Origin: an uncultured Bacteroidia bacterium
GTDB taxonomy: Bacteria > Bacteroidota > Bacteroidia > Bacteroidales > UBA932
Length of the DNA stretch: 62,067 nt
Direction: 5' to 3'
Assembly: GCA_902768985.1 (NCBI GenBank)
Contig: CACXNA010000011.1
Location: forward strand, 1 to 62,067
A program made the position numbers and the translations under genes. The notes under the pieces are model-generated. The model saw nothing but the letters and a program-made list of their open reading frames with translations. It was not told where the DNA came from and did no database searches. Of the stretch, positions 38,278-47,029 are shown in pieces. Position 1 is the first letter of the stretch. Every line of letters begins with the position of its first letter.

Positions 38278-38285
38278 CAAATATA
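38278..38285 (-). promoter_or_regulatory. -7 box for cstA-ettA
   Basis: TATATTTG on the minus strand, ending 6 bp before the proposed GTG start of cstA. It rules against the earlier TTG start. Confidence 0.6.
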
Positions 38286-38354
38286 GGAAATTATCCGTGA
38301 AATGAGGCTATGAAAAATTCTTAAAAAATTTTAACAACGTGTCGGAATTATGCT

Positions 38355-38362
38355 TACCTTTG
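38355..38362 (+). promoter_or_regulatory. -7 box for the TonB-C lipoprotein
   Basis: TACCTTTG, 33 bp before the ATG at 38396. Confidence 0.65.
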
Positions 38363-38395
38363 CATTCGGAAAAACTATTTAACTCATTTATAGTC

Positions 38396-38956
38396 ATGAA
38401 AAAAATCAATGCAATTGCCATGATCGCCGTCTGTGCGATGTTGGTCTTCTCCTGCAAGAATGAAGGCAAGGGGAACAAGGAAATCAAGGACGCTGCCGAA
38501 GAGGCCGTCGAGTCTGTAGAGGGTGTTGCCGAGGAGGGCGTCGAAGGCACCGAGGCTGCTGCCGCCGCGCTTGGCGAGGAAGCCACGGATGCGATCGACC
38601 GCACCCAGGATGCGCTTGAGAAGCTGGAAGGCATCGTGCCCTACGCTGCCGTCGAGGCCAAGCCGACCTTCAACGGTGGCGACGCCGACTCTTTCGTCAA
38701 GTATGTCCAGCAGAACATCAAGTACCCGGAGAACGCGCTGGAGAACGGCGTCGAGGGTAAGGTGACCGTCAACTTCGTCGTGGATGCCAACGGCAAGATC
38801 CGCAACGCCAAGGTGGTCAACGGTGTGGACGATGAGCTGAACGCTGAGGCCCTGCGCGTCGTCGAGAGCGCTCCGGCCTGGACGCCGGCCAAGCAGAACG
38901 GCAAGAACGTGCCTGTGACCTGCTCGATCCCTGTGACCTTCAAGATCGTCAAATAA
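38396..38956 (+). CDS. Lipoprotein with TonB C-terminal domain
   Basis: A 186-residue protein. A lipoprotein signal ends LVFSC (lipidated C20). An acidic, alanine-rich helical linker (about 30-85) follows, then a complete TonB C-terminal domain (about 95-186: PTFNGGDADSFVKYVQQNIKYP, GKVTVNFVVDANGKIRNAKVV, ALRVVESAPAWTPAKQNGKNV). TonB normally spans the inner membrane by an N-terminal helix and contacts outer-membrane receptors; here the helix is replaced by a lipid anchor. It stands alone, without ExbB/ExbD. Confidence 0.88.
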   Translation: MKKINAIAMIAVCAMLVFSCKNEGKGNKEIKDAAEEAVESVEGVAEEGVEGTEAAAAALGEEATDAIDRTQDALEKLEGIVPYAAVEAKPTFNGGDADSFVKYVQQNIKYPENALENGVEGKVTVNFVVDANGKIRNAKVVNGVDDELNAEALRVVESAPAWTPAKQNGKNVPVTCSIPVTFKIVK

Positions 38957-39548
38957 GTTCTCTGAAAATACCGTACAGGGCCTCCCCGGTGGATGCGTTC
39001 AACGCAAGATCCTCCGGGGAGGCTCCTTTTTCGGGCGTGTTGCCGCCGCAGAGGTCCACGCCCAGGATGCGGCGGGAGGCCGCCAGCGCGCGCAGCGCGG
39101 TCTGCATTTCCCCGAGCGTCATCGCGCCCTGGTCCCAGTCCGTGCGGGCGTACTGCGGGGACAGGACGTCCAGGTCGAGGGAAAGGTAGACCGGGAGCTC
39201 CGGCAGCGCGGCCAGGGCGGGGAAGTCCGCCGCGTCGCGAATCCAGACGTCCGCCTGCAGGCAGGGGAGCTTGCGGGCGCGAGCGACCCAGCCGCCGCAG
39301 CTGAGCAGGTCTTCGCCAAAGGCGCCCTCCTGGTCGTCGGGGTGATGGTCGAAAAGCACCAGGGAGAAGGGTTCGGCGACGCGTTCCAGCCAGAAGAGCG
39401 TTTGGTAGTGGTAGTCGCCCGTACCTATATAATGAAAAGCGTGCAGCGGCAGTTCGGCAAGCGCCTGGCGGATCCGGTCCGCGCTCTCTGCCGAACAATA
39501 ACAATTTGTACCCTCAAACGAGGAAAAATCCGCAAATATTCGCTGCAT
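38949..39548 (-). CDS. Arginase/agmatinase (ureohydrolase) fold protein, short
   Basis: A 199-residue protein with ureohydrolase metal motifs: GTGDYHY near residue 42, LFDHHPDDQ near 65, SLDLDVLSP near 122 and GVDLCGGNTPEKG near 163. Family enzymes are about 300 residues, so this one lacks the usual N-terminal strands and some loops. Both aspartate-rich metal motifs are kept, so hydrolase activity on a guanidino or formimino compound is possible. The last 8 bp overlap the convergent TonB-C lipoprotein gene. Confidence 0.75.
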   Translation of the reverse strand: MQRIFADFSSFEGTNCYCSAESADRIRQALAELPLHAFHYIGTGDYHYQTLFWLERVAEPFSLVLFDHHPDDQEGAFGEDLLSCGGWVARARKLPCLQADVWIRDAADFPALAALPELPVYLSLDLDVLSPQYARTDWDQGAMTLGEMQTALRALAASRRILGVDLCGGNTPEKGASPEDLALNASTGEALYGIFRELI

Positions 39549-39584
39549 GGCGGTGTAAAAATAGGAAAAATCAAAATAAAACCC

Positions 39585-39592
39585 TACATTTG
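39585..39592 (+). promoter_or_regulatory. -7 box for the 39610/gcv operon
   Basis: TACATTTG, 17 bp before the ATG at 39610. No other promoter is visible before gcvT, so this probably drives the glycine cleavage genes. Confidence 0.65.
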
Positions 39593-39609
39593 TTGATACG
39601 TTTTTAGAG

Positions 39610-40077
39610 ATGGCACAGGAAGAAGTTCAATACCCGCTCGACCCCGAGAAAGTCTATTTCTCGATGGATGAGCTGACGCTGGACACCGACGAGGGGCCCA
39701 AAACCCTCCGCATGGGTGCCTGGCTGAACTACGATCCCGTCCGCATCCACCGGATGATCATCCGGGACAAGGTCCTGCAGGTGGATACGATGGAGGTGCT
39801 CAATCCGCTGGTCAGCAAGCTTCGCCGCGCCGACCCCGACTACTACAAGAAATTCATGGGTCTCCGACTGGTCATCGACTATCCCGGCTACAGTTCCGGC
39901 ATCCTGGCCAAGATTCCTTTCGAAAACGACCCGGTAGGCTTCTACAAATGGTGGCGCAAGGGCAAGCACGAAGACAAGGTCTACCTCTCGCTCGGCAACC
40001 AGGTCATCCTCTTCCAGAAAGTCAAGATGATGGACCCCAAGATGATCCTCAAGAAAGACCTCGAAATCCTCAAATAA
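39610..40077 (+). CDS. Conserved-looking protein leading the gcv operon, unknown function
   Basis: A 155-residue soluble protein that I do not recognise. It has no signal peptide; features include YFSMDELTLDTDEGPKTLR, RRADPDYYKKFMGLRLVIDY and a tryptophan-lysine patch FYKWWRKGKHEDKVYL, ending in lysine-rich helices. It is 16 bp upstream of gcvT with the only visible promoter in front of it, so it is made together with the glycine cleavage proteins. Confidence 0.65.
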   Translation: MAQEEVQYPLDPEKVYFSMDELTLDTDEGPKTLRMGAWLNYDPVRIHRMIIRDKVLQVDTMEVLNPLVSKLRRADPDYYKKFMGLRLVIDYPGYSSGILAKIPFENDPVGFYKWWRKGKHEDKVYLSLGNQVILFQKVKMMDPKMILKKDLEILK

Positions 40078-40093
40078 CACAACTATAACCAAC

Positions 40094-41197
40094 ATGGAAA
40101 ATCTCCTGAAAAAGACTTGTCTGCATGATCTCCACGTGGAGTTGGGTGCCAAGATGAGCCCTTTTGGCGGGTTCGACATGCCCATCCAGTACAGCGGCAT
40201 CATCGACGAGCACAACGCCGTCCGCCACGCTGCCGGGGTGTTCGACGTCTCGCACATGGGCGAAATCTTCATCAGCGGCCCGGACGCGGAGCGTTATGTC
40301 AGCCACATTTTCACCAACGACATCAGCACGCTTGAGCCGGGCTGCATCGTGTACGGCATGATGCTCTATCCGGACGGCGGCACGGTGGACGACCTGCTCG
40401 TCTACCGCGAGAGCGAGCCCCAGCACTATCTGCTGGTGGTCAACGCCTCCAATATCGATAAGGACTACACCTGGATGCTGGAGCAGGCGGAAGGGTTCAA
40501 CGTGAAGATCGACAACCAGTCGGACGCCTGGGGACAGGTCGCCGTCCAGGGTCCGGATGCCGAGAAGTTCGTCTGCGGCACGCTGGGCTTCCCGGAAGCC
40601 GCCAAGCTGACCTTCTACACCTTCCTGGACGTCGTCCGCGACGGCCACCGCGTCATCGTCAGCCGCACCGGTTACACCGGTGAGGACGGCTTCGAGATCT
40701 ACGCCACGCCGGAGCAGACCCGCAACTTCTGGAACCAGCTCCTCACCGCGGGCGTGAAGCCCTGCGGCCTGGGCTGCCGCGACACGCTCCGCTTCGAGGC
40801 GGGCATGCCGCTCTACGGCGACGAGCTGACGGCCGACATCTCCCCGATCATGGCCGGCCTGGGCATGTTCTGCAAGCTGGACAAGCCGGAATTCATCGGG
40901 AAGGAGGCGCTCGCGGAGCAGAAGGCGAACGGCGTCGCGCGCAAGCTGGTGGGCATCGAGCTCGCCGACAAGGCCGTGCCGCGCCACGGCTATCCCGTGG
41001 AGCTGGCGGACGGCACCGAGGTCGGCGTCGTCACCACCGGCTACCATTCCATCAGCCTCGAGAAGAGCATCTGCTTCGCCCTCGTGGACAGCGCGTACAC
41101 GGCCCTCGGTACGCCGCTCTGGGTTCGCATCCGCAAGAACGCCTTCCCGGGCCAGGTCGTCAAGAAACGTTTCTATCAGACTAATTACAAAAAATAA
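40094..41197 (+). CDS. gcvT: Glycine cleavage system T protein (aminomethyltransferase)
   Basis: A 367-residue T protein that takes the aminomethyl group from lipoyl-H protein and makes methylene-tetrahydrofolate and ammonia. Landmarks: FGGFDMPIQYSGIIDEHNAVR, FDVSHMGEI with the catalytic aspartate region, YTGEDGFEIY, GCRDTLRFEAGMPLYG and the C-terminal barrel ending with PGQVVKKRFY. It is first of the gcvT-H-PA-PB order. Confidence 0.97.
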   Translation: MENLLKKTCLHDLHVELGAKMSPFGGFDMPIQYSGIIDEHNAVRHAAGVFDVSHMGEIFISGPDAERYVSHIFTNDISTLEPGCIVYGMMLYPDGGTVDDLLVYRESEPQHYLLVVNASNIDKDYTWMLEQAEGFNVKIDNQSDAWGQVAVQGPDAEKFVCGTLGFPEAAKLTFYTFLDVVRDGHRVIVSRTGYTGEDGFEIYATPEQTRNFWNQLLTAGVKPCGLGCRDTLRFEAGMPLYGDELTADISPIMAGLGMFCKLDKPEFIGKEALAEQKANGVARKLVGIELADKAVPRHGYPVELADGTEVGVVTTGYHSISLEKSICFALVDSAYTALGTPLWVRIRKNAFPGQVVKKRFYQTNYKK

Positions 41198-41209
41198 AAC
41201 CACAGAAAT

Positions 41210-41587
41210 ATGAGTAAGATTGCAGACGGGCTCCTCTACAGCGAGTCCCACGAATGGGTCAAGGTCGATGGCAATGTCGCCATCATCGGCGTTTCCGATT
41301 TCGCGCAGAGCGAGATGGGGGATATCACCTATGTCGAAATGCCCGACGTCGACGATGAGGTCGAGGCCGGCAGCGACTTCGGCGCCCTGGAGAGCGTGAA
41401 GACCTCCAGCGAGCTGATCGCCCCGGTGTCCGGCAAGGTCGTTGCCCGCAACGACGAACTGGAGGACAAGCCCGAGCTCATCAACGAGGACGCTTACGCC
41501 GCCTGGATCATCAAGGTGGAAATGTCCGACGAGAGCGAACTCGACGCCCTGCTGAACGCTGCCGCCTACGCCGAAATCGCCAAGTAA
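41210..41587 (+). CDS. gcvH: Glycine cleavage system H protein
   Basis: A 125-residue lipoyl carrier: [39 protein letters not shown] and the lipoylation site [10 protein letters not shown] with the lysine to be modified. It shuttles the aminomethyl group between P and T proteins. It sits 12 bp after gcvT. Confidence 0.97.
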   Translation: MSKIADGLLYSESHEWVKVDGNVAIIGVSDFAQSEMGDITYVEMPDVDDEVEAGSDFGALESVKTSSELIAPVSGKVVARNDELEDKPELINEDAYAAWIIKVEMSDESELDALLNAAAYAEIAK

Positions 41588-41594
41588 TCCGGCC

Positions 41595-42899
41595 ATGGGA
41601 GCATTCAGCTATTTTCCTCAGACGGAGGAAGATATCCGCATCATGCTCGAAAGAATCGGCGTCGGCTCGCTCGACGACCTGTATGCCGATGTCCCCGCGG
41701 ATTTCATCTACAAGGGGGAGTACGACCTGCCGTCCGCAATGAGCGAACAGCAGGTTCGTGACTTTTTCGAGGGCCTCGCGGCCAAGAATACCCGCCTCAA
41801 GGTGTTCGTCGGACAGGGCGCGTACGACCATTACGTCCCGTCCGTGATCCCTTATATCACCTCGCGCAGCGAGTTCCTGACGGCCTATACGCCGTACCAG
41901 TGCGAGATCTCGCAGGGCACGCTCCGCTACATCTTCGAGTGGCAGACGATGATCTGCCGCCTGACCGGCCTGGACTGCGCCAACGCTTCGATGTACGACG
42001 GCCCGACGGCCGCCGCCGAGGCGGTGCGCATGTGCGTGGCGAGCACGAAGAAGCGCAATTCCGTGATCGTTTCCGCGCGGCTGCTGCCGCACGTGATCGA
42101 GACCATCCGCACCTATGCCAAGTATGCCGGCATCAACGTCGTCGTCACCGACAAGGTGGCGGAGGAAGTGGCTGAAGGCGTGCTTGATCTGGCGGGCGTT
42201 ATCGTCCCTTCGATCAATCGTTTCGGTGTTATCGAAAGCCATCTCGGCCTTGCCGATCTCGTCCATGAAAAGGGCGCGCTGCTGGTCGAGTATTGCGATC
42301 CATCCGCCCTGGCCGTCGTGAAGACGCCGGCCGAGTGGGGCGCCGACATCGCCGTCGGCGACGGCCAGAGCCTGGGCATTCCGCTTTGCTTCGGCGGTCC
42401 GTACGTGGGCTTTATGGCCTGCAAGGAGGCGCTGATGCGCAAGCTCCCCGGCCGCATTGTCGGCCAGACCACGGATGCCTCCGGCAAGCGCTGCTACGTC
42501 CTGACGCTGCAGGCGCGCGAGCAGCATATCCGCCGCGAGAAGGCCACGTCGAACATCTGCTCCAACGAGTCGTTGATGGCGCTCTGGTGCACGGTGTACC
42601 TCTCCCTGATGGGGCCCGAGGGCATGCGCAAGCTGAACGCGCTCTGCTACGAAGGTGCTCATTATCTGCATGATGCGCTGCTGGCTACGGGCCAGTTCGA
42701 GCGCGTCTTCGACGGCGAATTCCTCAAGGAGTTCTGCCTGAAGCCGAAGTGCAACGTCCAGAAGCTGCAGCAGGCGCTGCTCGACGCGGGCTTCTTCGCC
42801 GGCCTCCAGACGGAGGACGGCTACGTGACCTTCTGCGTCACGGAGAAGCACTCCCGCGAGGAGTTGGACCAGATCGTCGAAATCGTCAAATCAATCTAG
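41595..42899 (+). CDS. gcvPA: Glycine dehydrogenase (decarboxylating) subunit 1
   Basis: A 434-residue P-protein alpha subunit: SYFPQTEEDIRIMLERIG, YTPYQCEISQGTLRYIFEWQTM, ANASMYDGPTAAAEA, FGGPYVGFMACK and RQ-type RREKATSNICSNESLMAL. It corresponds to the N-terminal half of the fused GcvP found in many bacteria and pairs with gcvPB. It starts 7 bp after gcvH. Confidence 0.97.
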   Translation: MGAFSYFPQTEEDIRIMLERIGVGSLDDLYADVPADFIYKGEYDLPSAMSEQQVRDFFEGLAAKNTRLKVFVGQGAYDHYVPSVIPYITSRSEFLTAYTPYQCEISQGTLRYIFEWQTMICRLTGLDCANASMYDGPTAAAEAVRMCVASTKKRNSVIVSARLLPHVIETIRTYAKYAGINVVVTDKVAEEVAEGVLDLAGVIVPSINRFGVIESHLGLADLVHEKGALLVEYCDPSALAVVKTPAEWGADIAVGDGQSLGIPLCFGGPYVGFMACKEALMRKLPGRIVGQTTDASGKRCYVLTLQAREQHIRREKATSNICSNESLMALWCTVYLSLMGPEGMRKLNALCYEGAHYLHDALLATGQFERVFDGEFLKEFCLKPKCNVQKLQQALLDAGFFAGLQTEDGYVTFCVTEKHSREELDQIVEIVKSI

Positions 42900-42911
42900 G
42901 AGGGCTGCGAT

Positions 42912-44282
42912 ATGAAATACTACGACAAACTCATCTTCGAGCTCTCCAAGCCTGGAAGAATCGGATTCTCCCTCCCTGAGACGAAAACACAATTACCGAA
43001 AGGTAATATTTGGCGTGAAACGCCCACTGGTTTACCTGAGGTCAGTGAAGTGGATGTTGTGAGACATTATACGAATCTGAGTCAGATGAACTTCGGTGTG
43101 GATACGGGCTTCTATCCGCTCGGATCCTGCACGATGAAATATAACCCCAAGATCAACGAGGAAATCGCCAACATGCCCGCTTTCACGGGCCTGCACCCGC
43201 TGCAGCCGGAAAGCACGACCAGGGGCGCCCTCGAGATCTACGTCGGCATGGACAAGGCCCTGGCCGCCATCACGGGCATGAAACACTTCACCTTCCTGCC
43301 CTGCGCCGGCGCCCACGGCGAACTCACCGGCCTGATGCTCATGCGCGAATACCACATGAGCCGCGGCGACGCCGCCCGCACCAAGGTCATCGTCCCGGAC
43401 AGCGCCCACGGCACCAACCCGGCCTCCGCGGCCGTCTGCGGCCTGGAAATCGTCGTCGTCAAGTCCCGCGAGAACGGCCTGGTGGACGTCGAGGCGCTCA
43501 AGCCGCTGCTCGGTCCGGACATCGCCGGCATCATGATGACGAACCCCAACACGCTTGGCCTCTTCGAGCGCGACATCAAGGAGATCGCGAAGCTCGTCCA
43601 CGACTGCGGCGGCCTGCTCTACTACGACGGCGCCAACATGAACCCGCTCCTCGGCATGGTCCGTCCGGGCGACATGGGCTTCGACATCATGCACCTGAAC
43701 CTGCACAAGACCTTCTCCACGCCGCACGGCGGGGGCGGTCCGGGCGCAGGCCCGGTCGGCGTGTCCGACAAGGTGCTCCCGTTCCTGCATATTCCCCGCG
43801 TAAGCGGTTTCCACGGCAATTTCGGCATCATCCTGCGCGCGTACGCCTACATCCTCATGCTGGGCCGCGAGCACGTCAAAATGGCCGGAAAACTGGCCAC
43901 GTTGGGCGCGAACTACATCAAGGAATCGCTCAAGGATTGCTACAAGCTGCCCATCCCGACGGTCTGCAAGCACGAATTCGTCTTCGACGGCCTGCTGGAG
44001 GACAACGGCGTGACGACGCTCGACGTCGCCAAGCGCCTGCTGGACTACGGCTTCCACGCCCCGACGATCTATTTCCCGCTCCTCTTCCACCAGGCCATCA
44101 TGATCGAGCCCACGGAGACGGAGTCGCTGGAGACCCTGGATGCGTTCATCGCCGTGATGCGCAAGATCGCCGAGGAGGCCAAGGCCGACCCGGAGATGCT
44201 CCACGGCGCGCCGCACTGCACGCCGATCGGCCGTCCCGACGAGACGACGGCTGCCCGGCAGCCCATCCTGAAATATGACTAA
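42912..44282 (+). CDS. gcvPB: Glycine dehydrogenase (decarboxylating) subunit 2
   Basis: A 456-residue P-protein beta subunit carrying the PLP lysine in [19 protein letters not shown]. Other landmarks: [46 protein letters not shown]. With subunit 1 it decarboxylates glycine and loads H protein. The first 60 codons after the start (42981-43080) are about 42% GC, far below the rest of the gene. The stop overlaps the next gene by 8 bp. Confidence 0.97.
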   Translation: MKYYDKLIFELSKPGRIGFSLPETKTQLPKGNIWRETPTGLPEVSEVDVVRHYTNLSQMNFGVDTGFYPLGSCTMKYNPKINEEIANMPAFTGLHPLQPESTTRGALEIYVGMDKALAAITGMKHFTFLPCAGAHGELTGLMLMREYHMSRGDAARTKVIVPDSAHGTNPASAAVCGLEIVVVKSRENGLVDVEALKPLLGPDIAGIMMTNPNTLGLFERDIKEIAKLVHDCGGLLYYDGANMNPLLGMVRPGDMGFDIMHLNLHKTFSTPHGGGGPGAGPVGVSDKVLPFLHIPRVSGFHGNFGIILRAYAYILMLGREHVKMAGKLATLGANYIKESLKDCYKLPIPTVCKHEFVFDGLLEDNGVTTLDVAKRLLDYGFHAPTIYFPLLFHQAIMIEPTETESLETLDAFIAVMRKIAEEAKADPEMLHGAPHCTPIGRPDETTAARQPILKYD

Positions 44283-45063
44283 GAAGCAAAAAGCACTGAT
44301 TGTCCTTTTGACCCCTTTTGTACTGGGATTCCTGCTTGGAATTCTGGTAGGAAGGGGTTGCAGCGGGCCTGAGAAGCCGCTTGCCGAAGAGACGGTGGCA
44401 ACGGAAGAGGTTGTGGAGCAGGAGGAGCCCGAAGCCGTGGAGGAAGTGGTGGAAGATGTAGCGGACGACGTCGATGGGACAGGGGAGTCCACCGCCCGGG
44501 AGATCATCTACGATGCGCGTCGGATGGCTTACGCCTCCATTTTCAACGATATCAACGAGCTGCATCTGGAGAAGGCCAAGGAAGTCGGCCTGGCGACCAT
44601 TCCCGAGAAGCGGGACGTCATCGATACGAAGAAGCTTGTCAAGATCGAAGAGTCAGACTACCTGACAATCGACGAGCTGCGCTATTCCGTGCCATATCTG
44701 ACGGCCGGCGCCGCTGCGGAGCTGCAGCGCATCGCCAAGGCGTTCAACGACTCGCTGGTGCGCAAGCAGCTGCCGGTCTACAAGCTCGTCTGTTCGTCGA
44801 TCCTGCGGACCGAAGAGGACGTCACGCGCCTGCGCAAAAGCGGCAATCCGAACGCCTCGGACAACTCCGCGCACTGCTACGGCACCACCTTCGACATCAC
44901 GTACACGAAATACGACCGCGAAGAAGAGACGGACGAATTCATGCAGCCCTTCGAACTGACCAAGGTTCTGGGCGAAGTGCTGCGTGACGAAAAGAACGCC
45001 GGCCGCATCCTGGTCAAGTATGAGAAGAAGGAGCACTGCTTCCATATTACTTCCTGCCAATAA
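44275..45063 (+). CDS. DUF5715/M15-like membrane-anchored protein
   Basis: A 262-residue protein. An N-terminal hydrophobic helix (about 7-27, anchor) is followed by an acidic low-complexity linker ([18 protein letters not shown]) and a C-terminal domain with DD-peptidase-like features: [32 protein letters not shown] (SxHxxGxxxD metal motif of the M15/Hedgehog fold) and EHCFHI near the end, the HxH-like last ligand. It may trim peptidoglycan stems in the periplasm. It overlaps gcvPB by 8 bp, so it is expressed with the gcv genes. Confidence 0.75.
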   Translation: MTKKQKALIVLLTPFVLGFLLGILVGRGCSGPEKPLAEETVATEEVVEQEEPEAVEEVVEDVADDVDGTGESTAREIIYDARRMAYASIFNDINELHLEKAKEVGLATIPEKRDVIDTKKLVKIEESDYLTIDELRYSVPYLTAGAAAELQRIAKAFNDSLVRKQLPVYKLVCSSILRTEEDVTRLRKSGNPNASDNSAHCYGTTFDITYTKYDREEETDEFMQPFELTKVLGEVLRDEKNAGRILVKYEKKEHCFHITSCQ

Positions 45064-45078
45064 CGAAAAACCAATATT

Positions 45079-45930
45079 ATGCACAAGATCAATCCCAAAT
45101 TCCTGCGCCCGCTGCTCAAGAAGCGGGAGACGGTCAGCCACAAGGGCGATTACGGCCATCTGCTGCTGATCGGCGGCTGCCAGTCCATGCCCGGCGCAGC
45201 CGTGCTCGCCACGGGCGCGGCGCTCAAGTCCGGCTGCGGACTCGTCACCCTGCATTCCACGGCACGCGCCGTGCAGGCCGCTGTGTCCGCTTTCCCGTCC
45301 GCGATGCTGTCGGAGGACGGCGGCGAATGCTTCAGCCGCGTTCCGGACGGCCTGCTGCGTTTCACGGCCATTGCCGTGGGCCCCGGCCTGGGCCGGACCG
45401 CACCGGCCGAGGAGACCTTCGCCAGCCTGCTGACCCGCGTCAAGGAGCAGGAAAGCCCCATTCCCATGGTGCTGGACGCCGATGCGCTCTTCATCCTCGC
45501 CGCCCATCCCGAGCTGATGAAGCACATCCCGGCCGGCTCCGTGATGACCCCGCACGAAGTCGAGCTGCGGCGCCTGATCAGCTGGAACACGCCGGAAGAA
45601 AAGGAGCTGGAACTGAAGACGCTCTGCAAGGAAACGGGCTGCGTCGTCGTGGCCAAGAGCCACCTGACGGAAATCTATACGCCGGAAGGCGAGAAATACG
45701 TCAACACCACCGGCAACGCCGGCCTGGCGAAAGGCGGCAGCGGCGACGTGCTGACCGGCCTGGTCGGCGGCCTGCTGGCCCGCGGCTATTCCTCCCTGGA
45801 GGCCGCTGCGCTGGGCGTCTGGATCCACGGGCGCGCAGCGGATGCACTCACGGCCAAGTACACGGCCGAGGCCTACAGCAGTCGCGACCTGATCGACGCG
45901 CTGTACTATGGCTTCAAAGCCCTCGAATAA
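45079..45930 (+). CDS. nnrD: ADP-dependent NAD(P)H-hydrate dehydratase
   Basis: A 283-residue ribokinase-like repair enzyme that dehydrates S-NAD(P)HX. Landmarks: GDYGHLLLIGGCQSMPGAAVLA, AIAVGPGLGR, VLDADAL, MTPHEVELRRL, VAKSHLTEIYTP and the nucleotide loop GNAGLAKGGSGDVLTGLVGGLLA. Only the dehydratase domain is present; the NnrE epimerase domain often fused in bacteria is missing. It is 15 bp after the M15-like gene. Confidence 0.95.
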   Translation: MHKINPKFLRPLLKKRETVSHKGDYGHLLLIGGCQSMPGAAVLATGAALKSGCGLVTLHSTARAVQAAVSAFPSAMLSEDGGECFSRVPDGLLRFTAIAVGPGLGRTAPAEETFASLLTRVKEQESPIPMVLDADALFILAAHPELMKHIPAGSVMTPHEVELRRLISWNTPEEKELELKTLCKETGCVVVAKSHLTEIYTPEGEKYVNTTGNAGLAKGGSGDVLTGLVGGLLARGYSSLEAAALGVWIHGRAADALTAKYTAEAYSSRDLIDALYYGFKALE

Positions 45931-45952
45931 CTACACTTTAAATACTAAGCTA

Positions 45953-47029
45953 ATGAAAGTCAAGAACATGCTGACGGCTGTCGTGGCGTTTGCCCTAACA
46001 GCGTCGTTCTGCGCCGCCCAGACGGAGCAGACGCAGGTCATCGAAGGCGGCGGTACCGGCGCCTGGAAATCTGTCGCGGTGGGGGACAAGAGCCTTCCGA
46101 CGCACACCATCTACCGGCCGGAGAACCTGAAGGCCTATGTGGAGCAGAACGGCAAGATTCCCGTGCTGCTGTACGCCAACGGCGCCTGCGCCAACAACAA
46201 CCTGGAAATGAGCCGCCTCCTTAGCGAGGTCGCTTCCCATGGCTATTTCATCCTGGCCATCGGTCCTTATCAGGACATGCCGGACGAGGCCTTCTACAAC
46301 CAGTGGAAGGGCGTCGTGCGCGGCTGGTATCCCGAGACCAAGCCCATCGCCATCATGGGCAACGGCGAGCGCCTGACCCCGTACACGGAGGCTGAGCTGG
46401 CCACCCAGGCCGCGGAGCGTGAGGCTGCCCAGAAGGCCGCCGCCGCTGCCGCCAAGAAGAATAAGAACAAGAAGCCCGTCGTGCAGGTGGAGCCGTTCCA
46501 CACCTATGCCCGCCAGCTTCTGGAGGCGCTGGACTGGCTGACCGACCAGAACGGCAACGACGAGAGCGAATACTACCACCTGATCGACCTCGAGCACGTG
46601 GCCGCGATGGGTCAGTCCTGCGGCGGCGCCCAGGTGCTGGGCGTGGCGCATGACCCGCGCATCAAGACCTGCATGATCTTCAACTCCGGCATCGGCGAGA
46701 TGGCGATGAGCGGCGCTTCCAAGAAGTCCCTCGCCAACCTGCACACCCCGATGCTCTACATCAACGGCGGCACCGCCGACGTGGCCTACAACAACGCCAA
46801 CGGCGACTGGGGCCGCATCGCGGACTGCATCCCCGTGGTGAAGATCTCCACGCTCGACGGCCATCACGGCACCTATTATGAGAAGAACGCCGGCGCCTTC
46901 GCCGTCGTGGCCCGCATGTGGCTCAACTGGCAGTTGAAGGGTATCATCGGCGACTCCGCCCTCTTCATGAACGACGAGTACGAAAAGACCTTCTATCCAG
47001 AGTGGACCTTCGAGCGGAAGAACTGGTAA
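45953..47029 (+). CDS. Secreted alpha/beta hydrolase
   Basis: A 358-residue protein with a signal peptide (MKVKNMLTAVVAFALTASFCAAQ). It has an alpha/beta-hydrolase fold: IPVLLYANGACANNNLE (oxyanion region), nucleophile motif GQSCGGAQ, an acid in YINGGTADVAYNNA, and the histidine in LDGHHGTYY. A charged, alanine/lysine-rich insert (AAEREAAQKAAAAAAKKNK) interrupts the lid region near residue 165. Probably a periplasmic esterase; substrate unknown. The ATG at 45953 gives the signal peptide. The gene is the last of the gcv run. Confidence 0.82.
   Translation: MKVKNMLTAVVAFALTASFCAAQTEQTQVIEGGGTGAWKSVAVGDKSLPTHTIYRPENLKAYVEQNGKIPVLLYANGACANNNLEMSRLLSEVASHGYFILAIGPYQDMPDEAFYNQWKGVVRGWYPETKPIAIMGNGERLTPYTEAELATQAAEREAAQKAAAAAAKKNKNKKPVVQVEPFHTYARQLLEALDWLTDQNGNDESEYYHLIDLEHVAAMGQSCGGAQVLGVAHDPRIKTCMIFNSGIGEMAMSGASKKSLANLHTPMLYINGGTADVAYNNANGDWGRIADCIPVVKISTLDGHHGTYYEKNAGAFAVVARMWLNWQLKGIIGDSALFMNDEYEKTFYPEWTFERKNW

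Noticed and set aside
39949-40093. Glycine riboswitch in front of gcvT
   Set aside because: Only 16 bp separate the 39610 gene from gcvT and the leader before 39610 is short, leaving no room for the two-aptamer structure.
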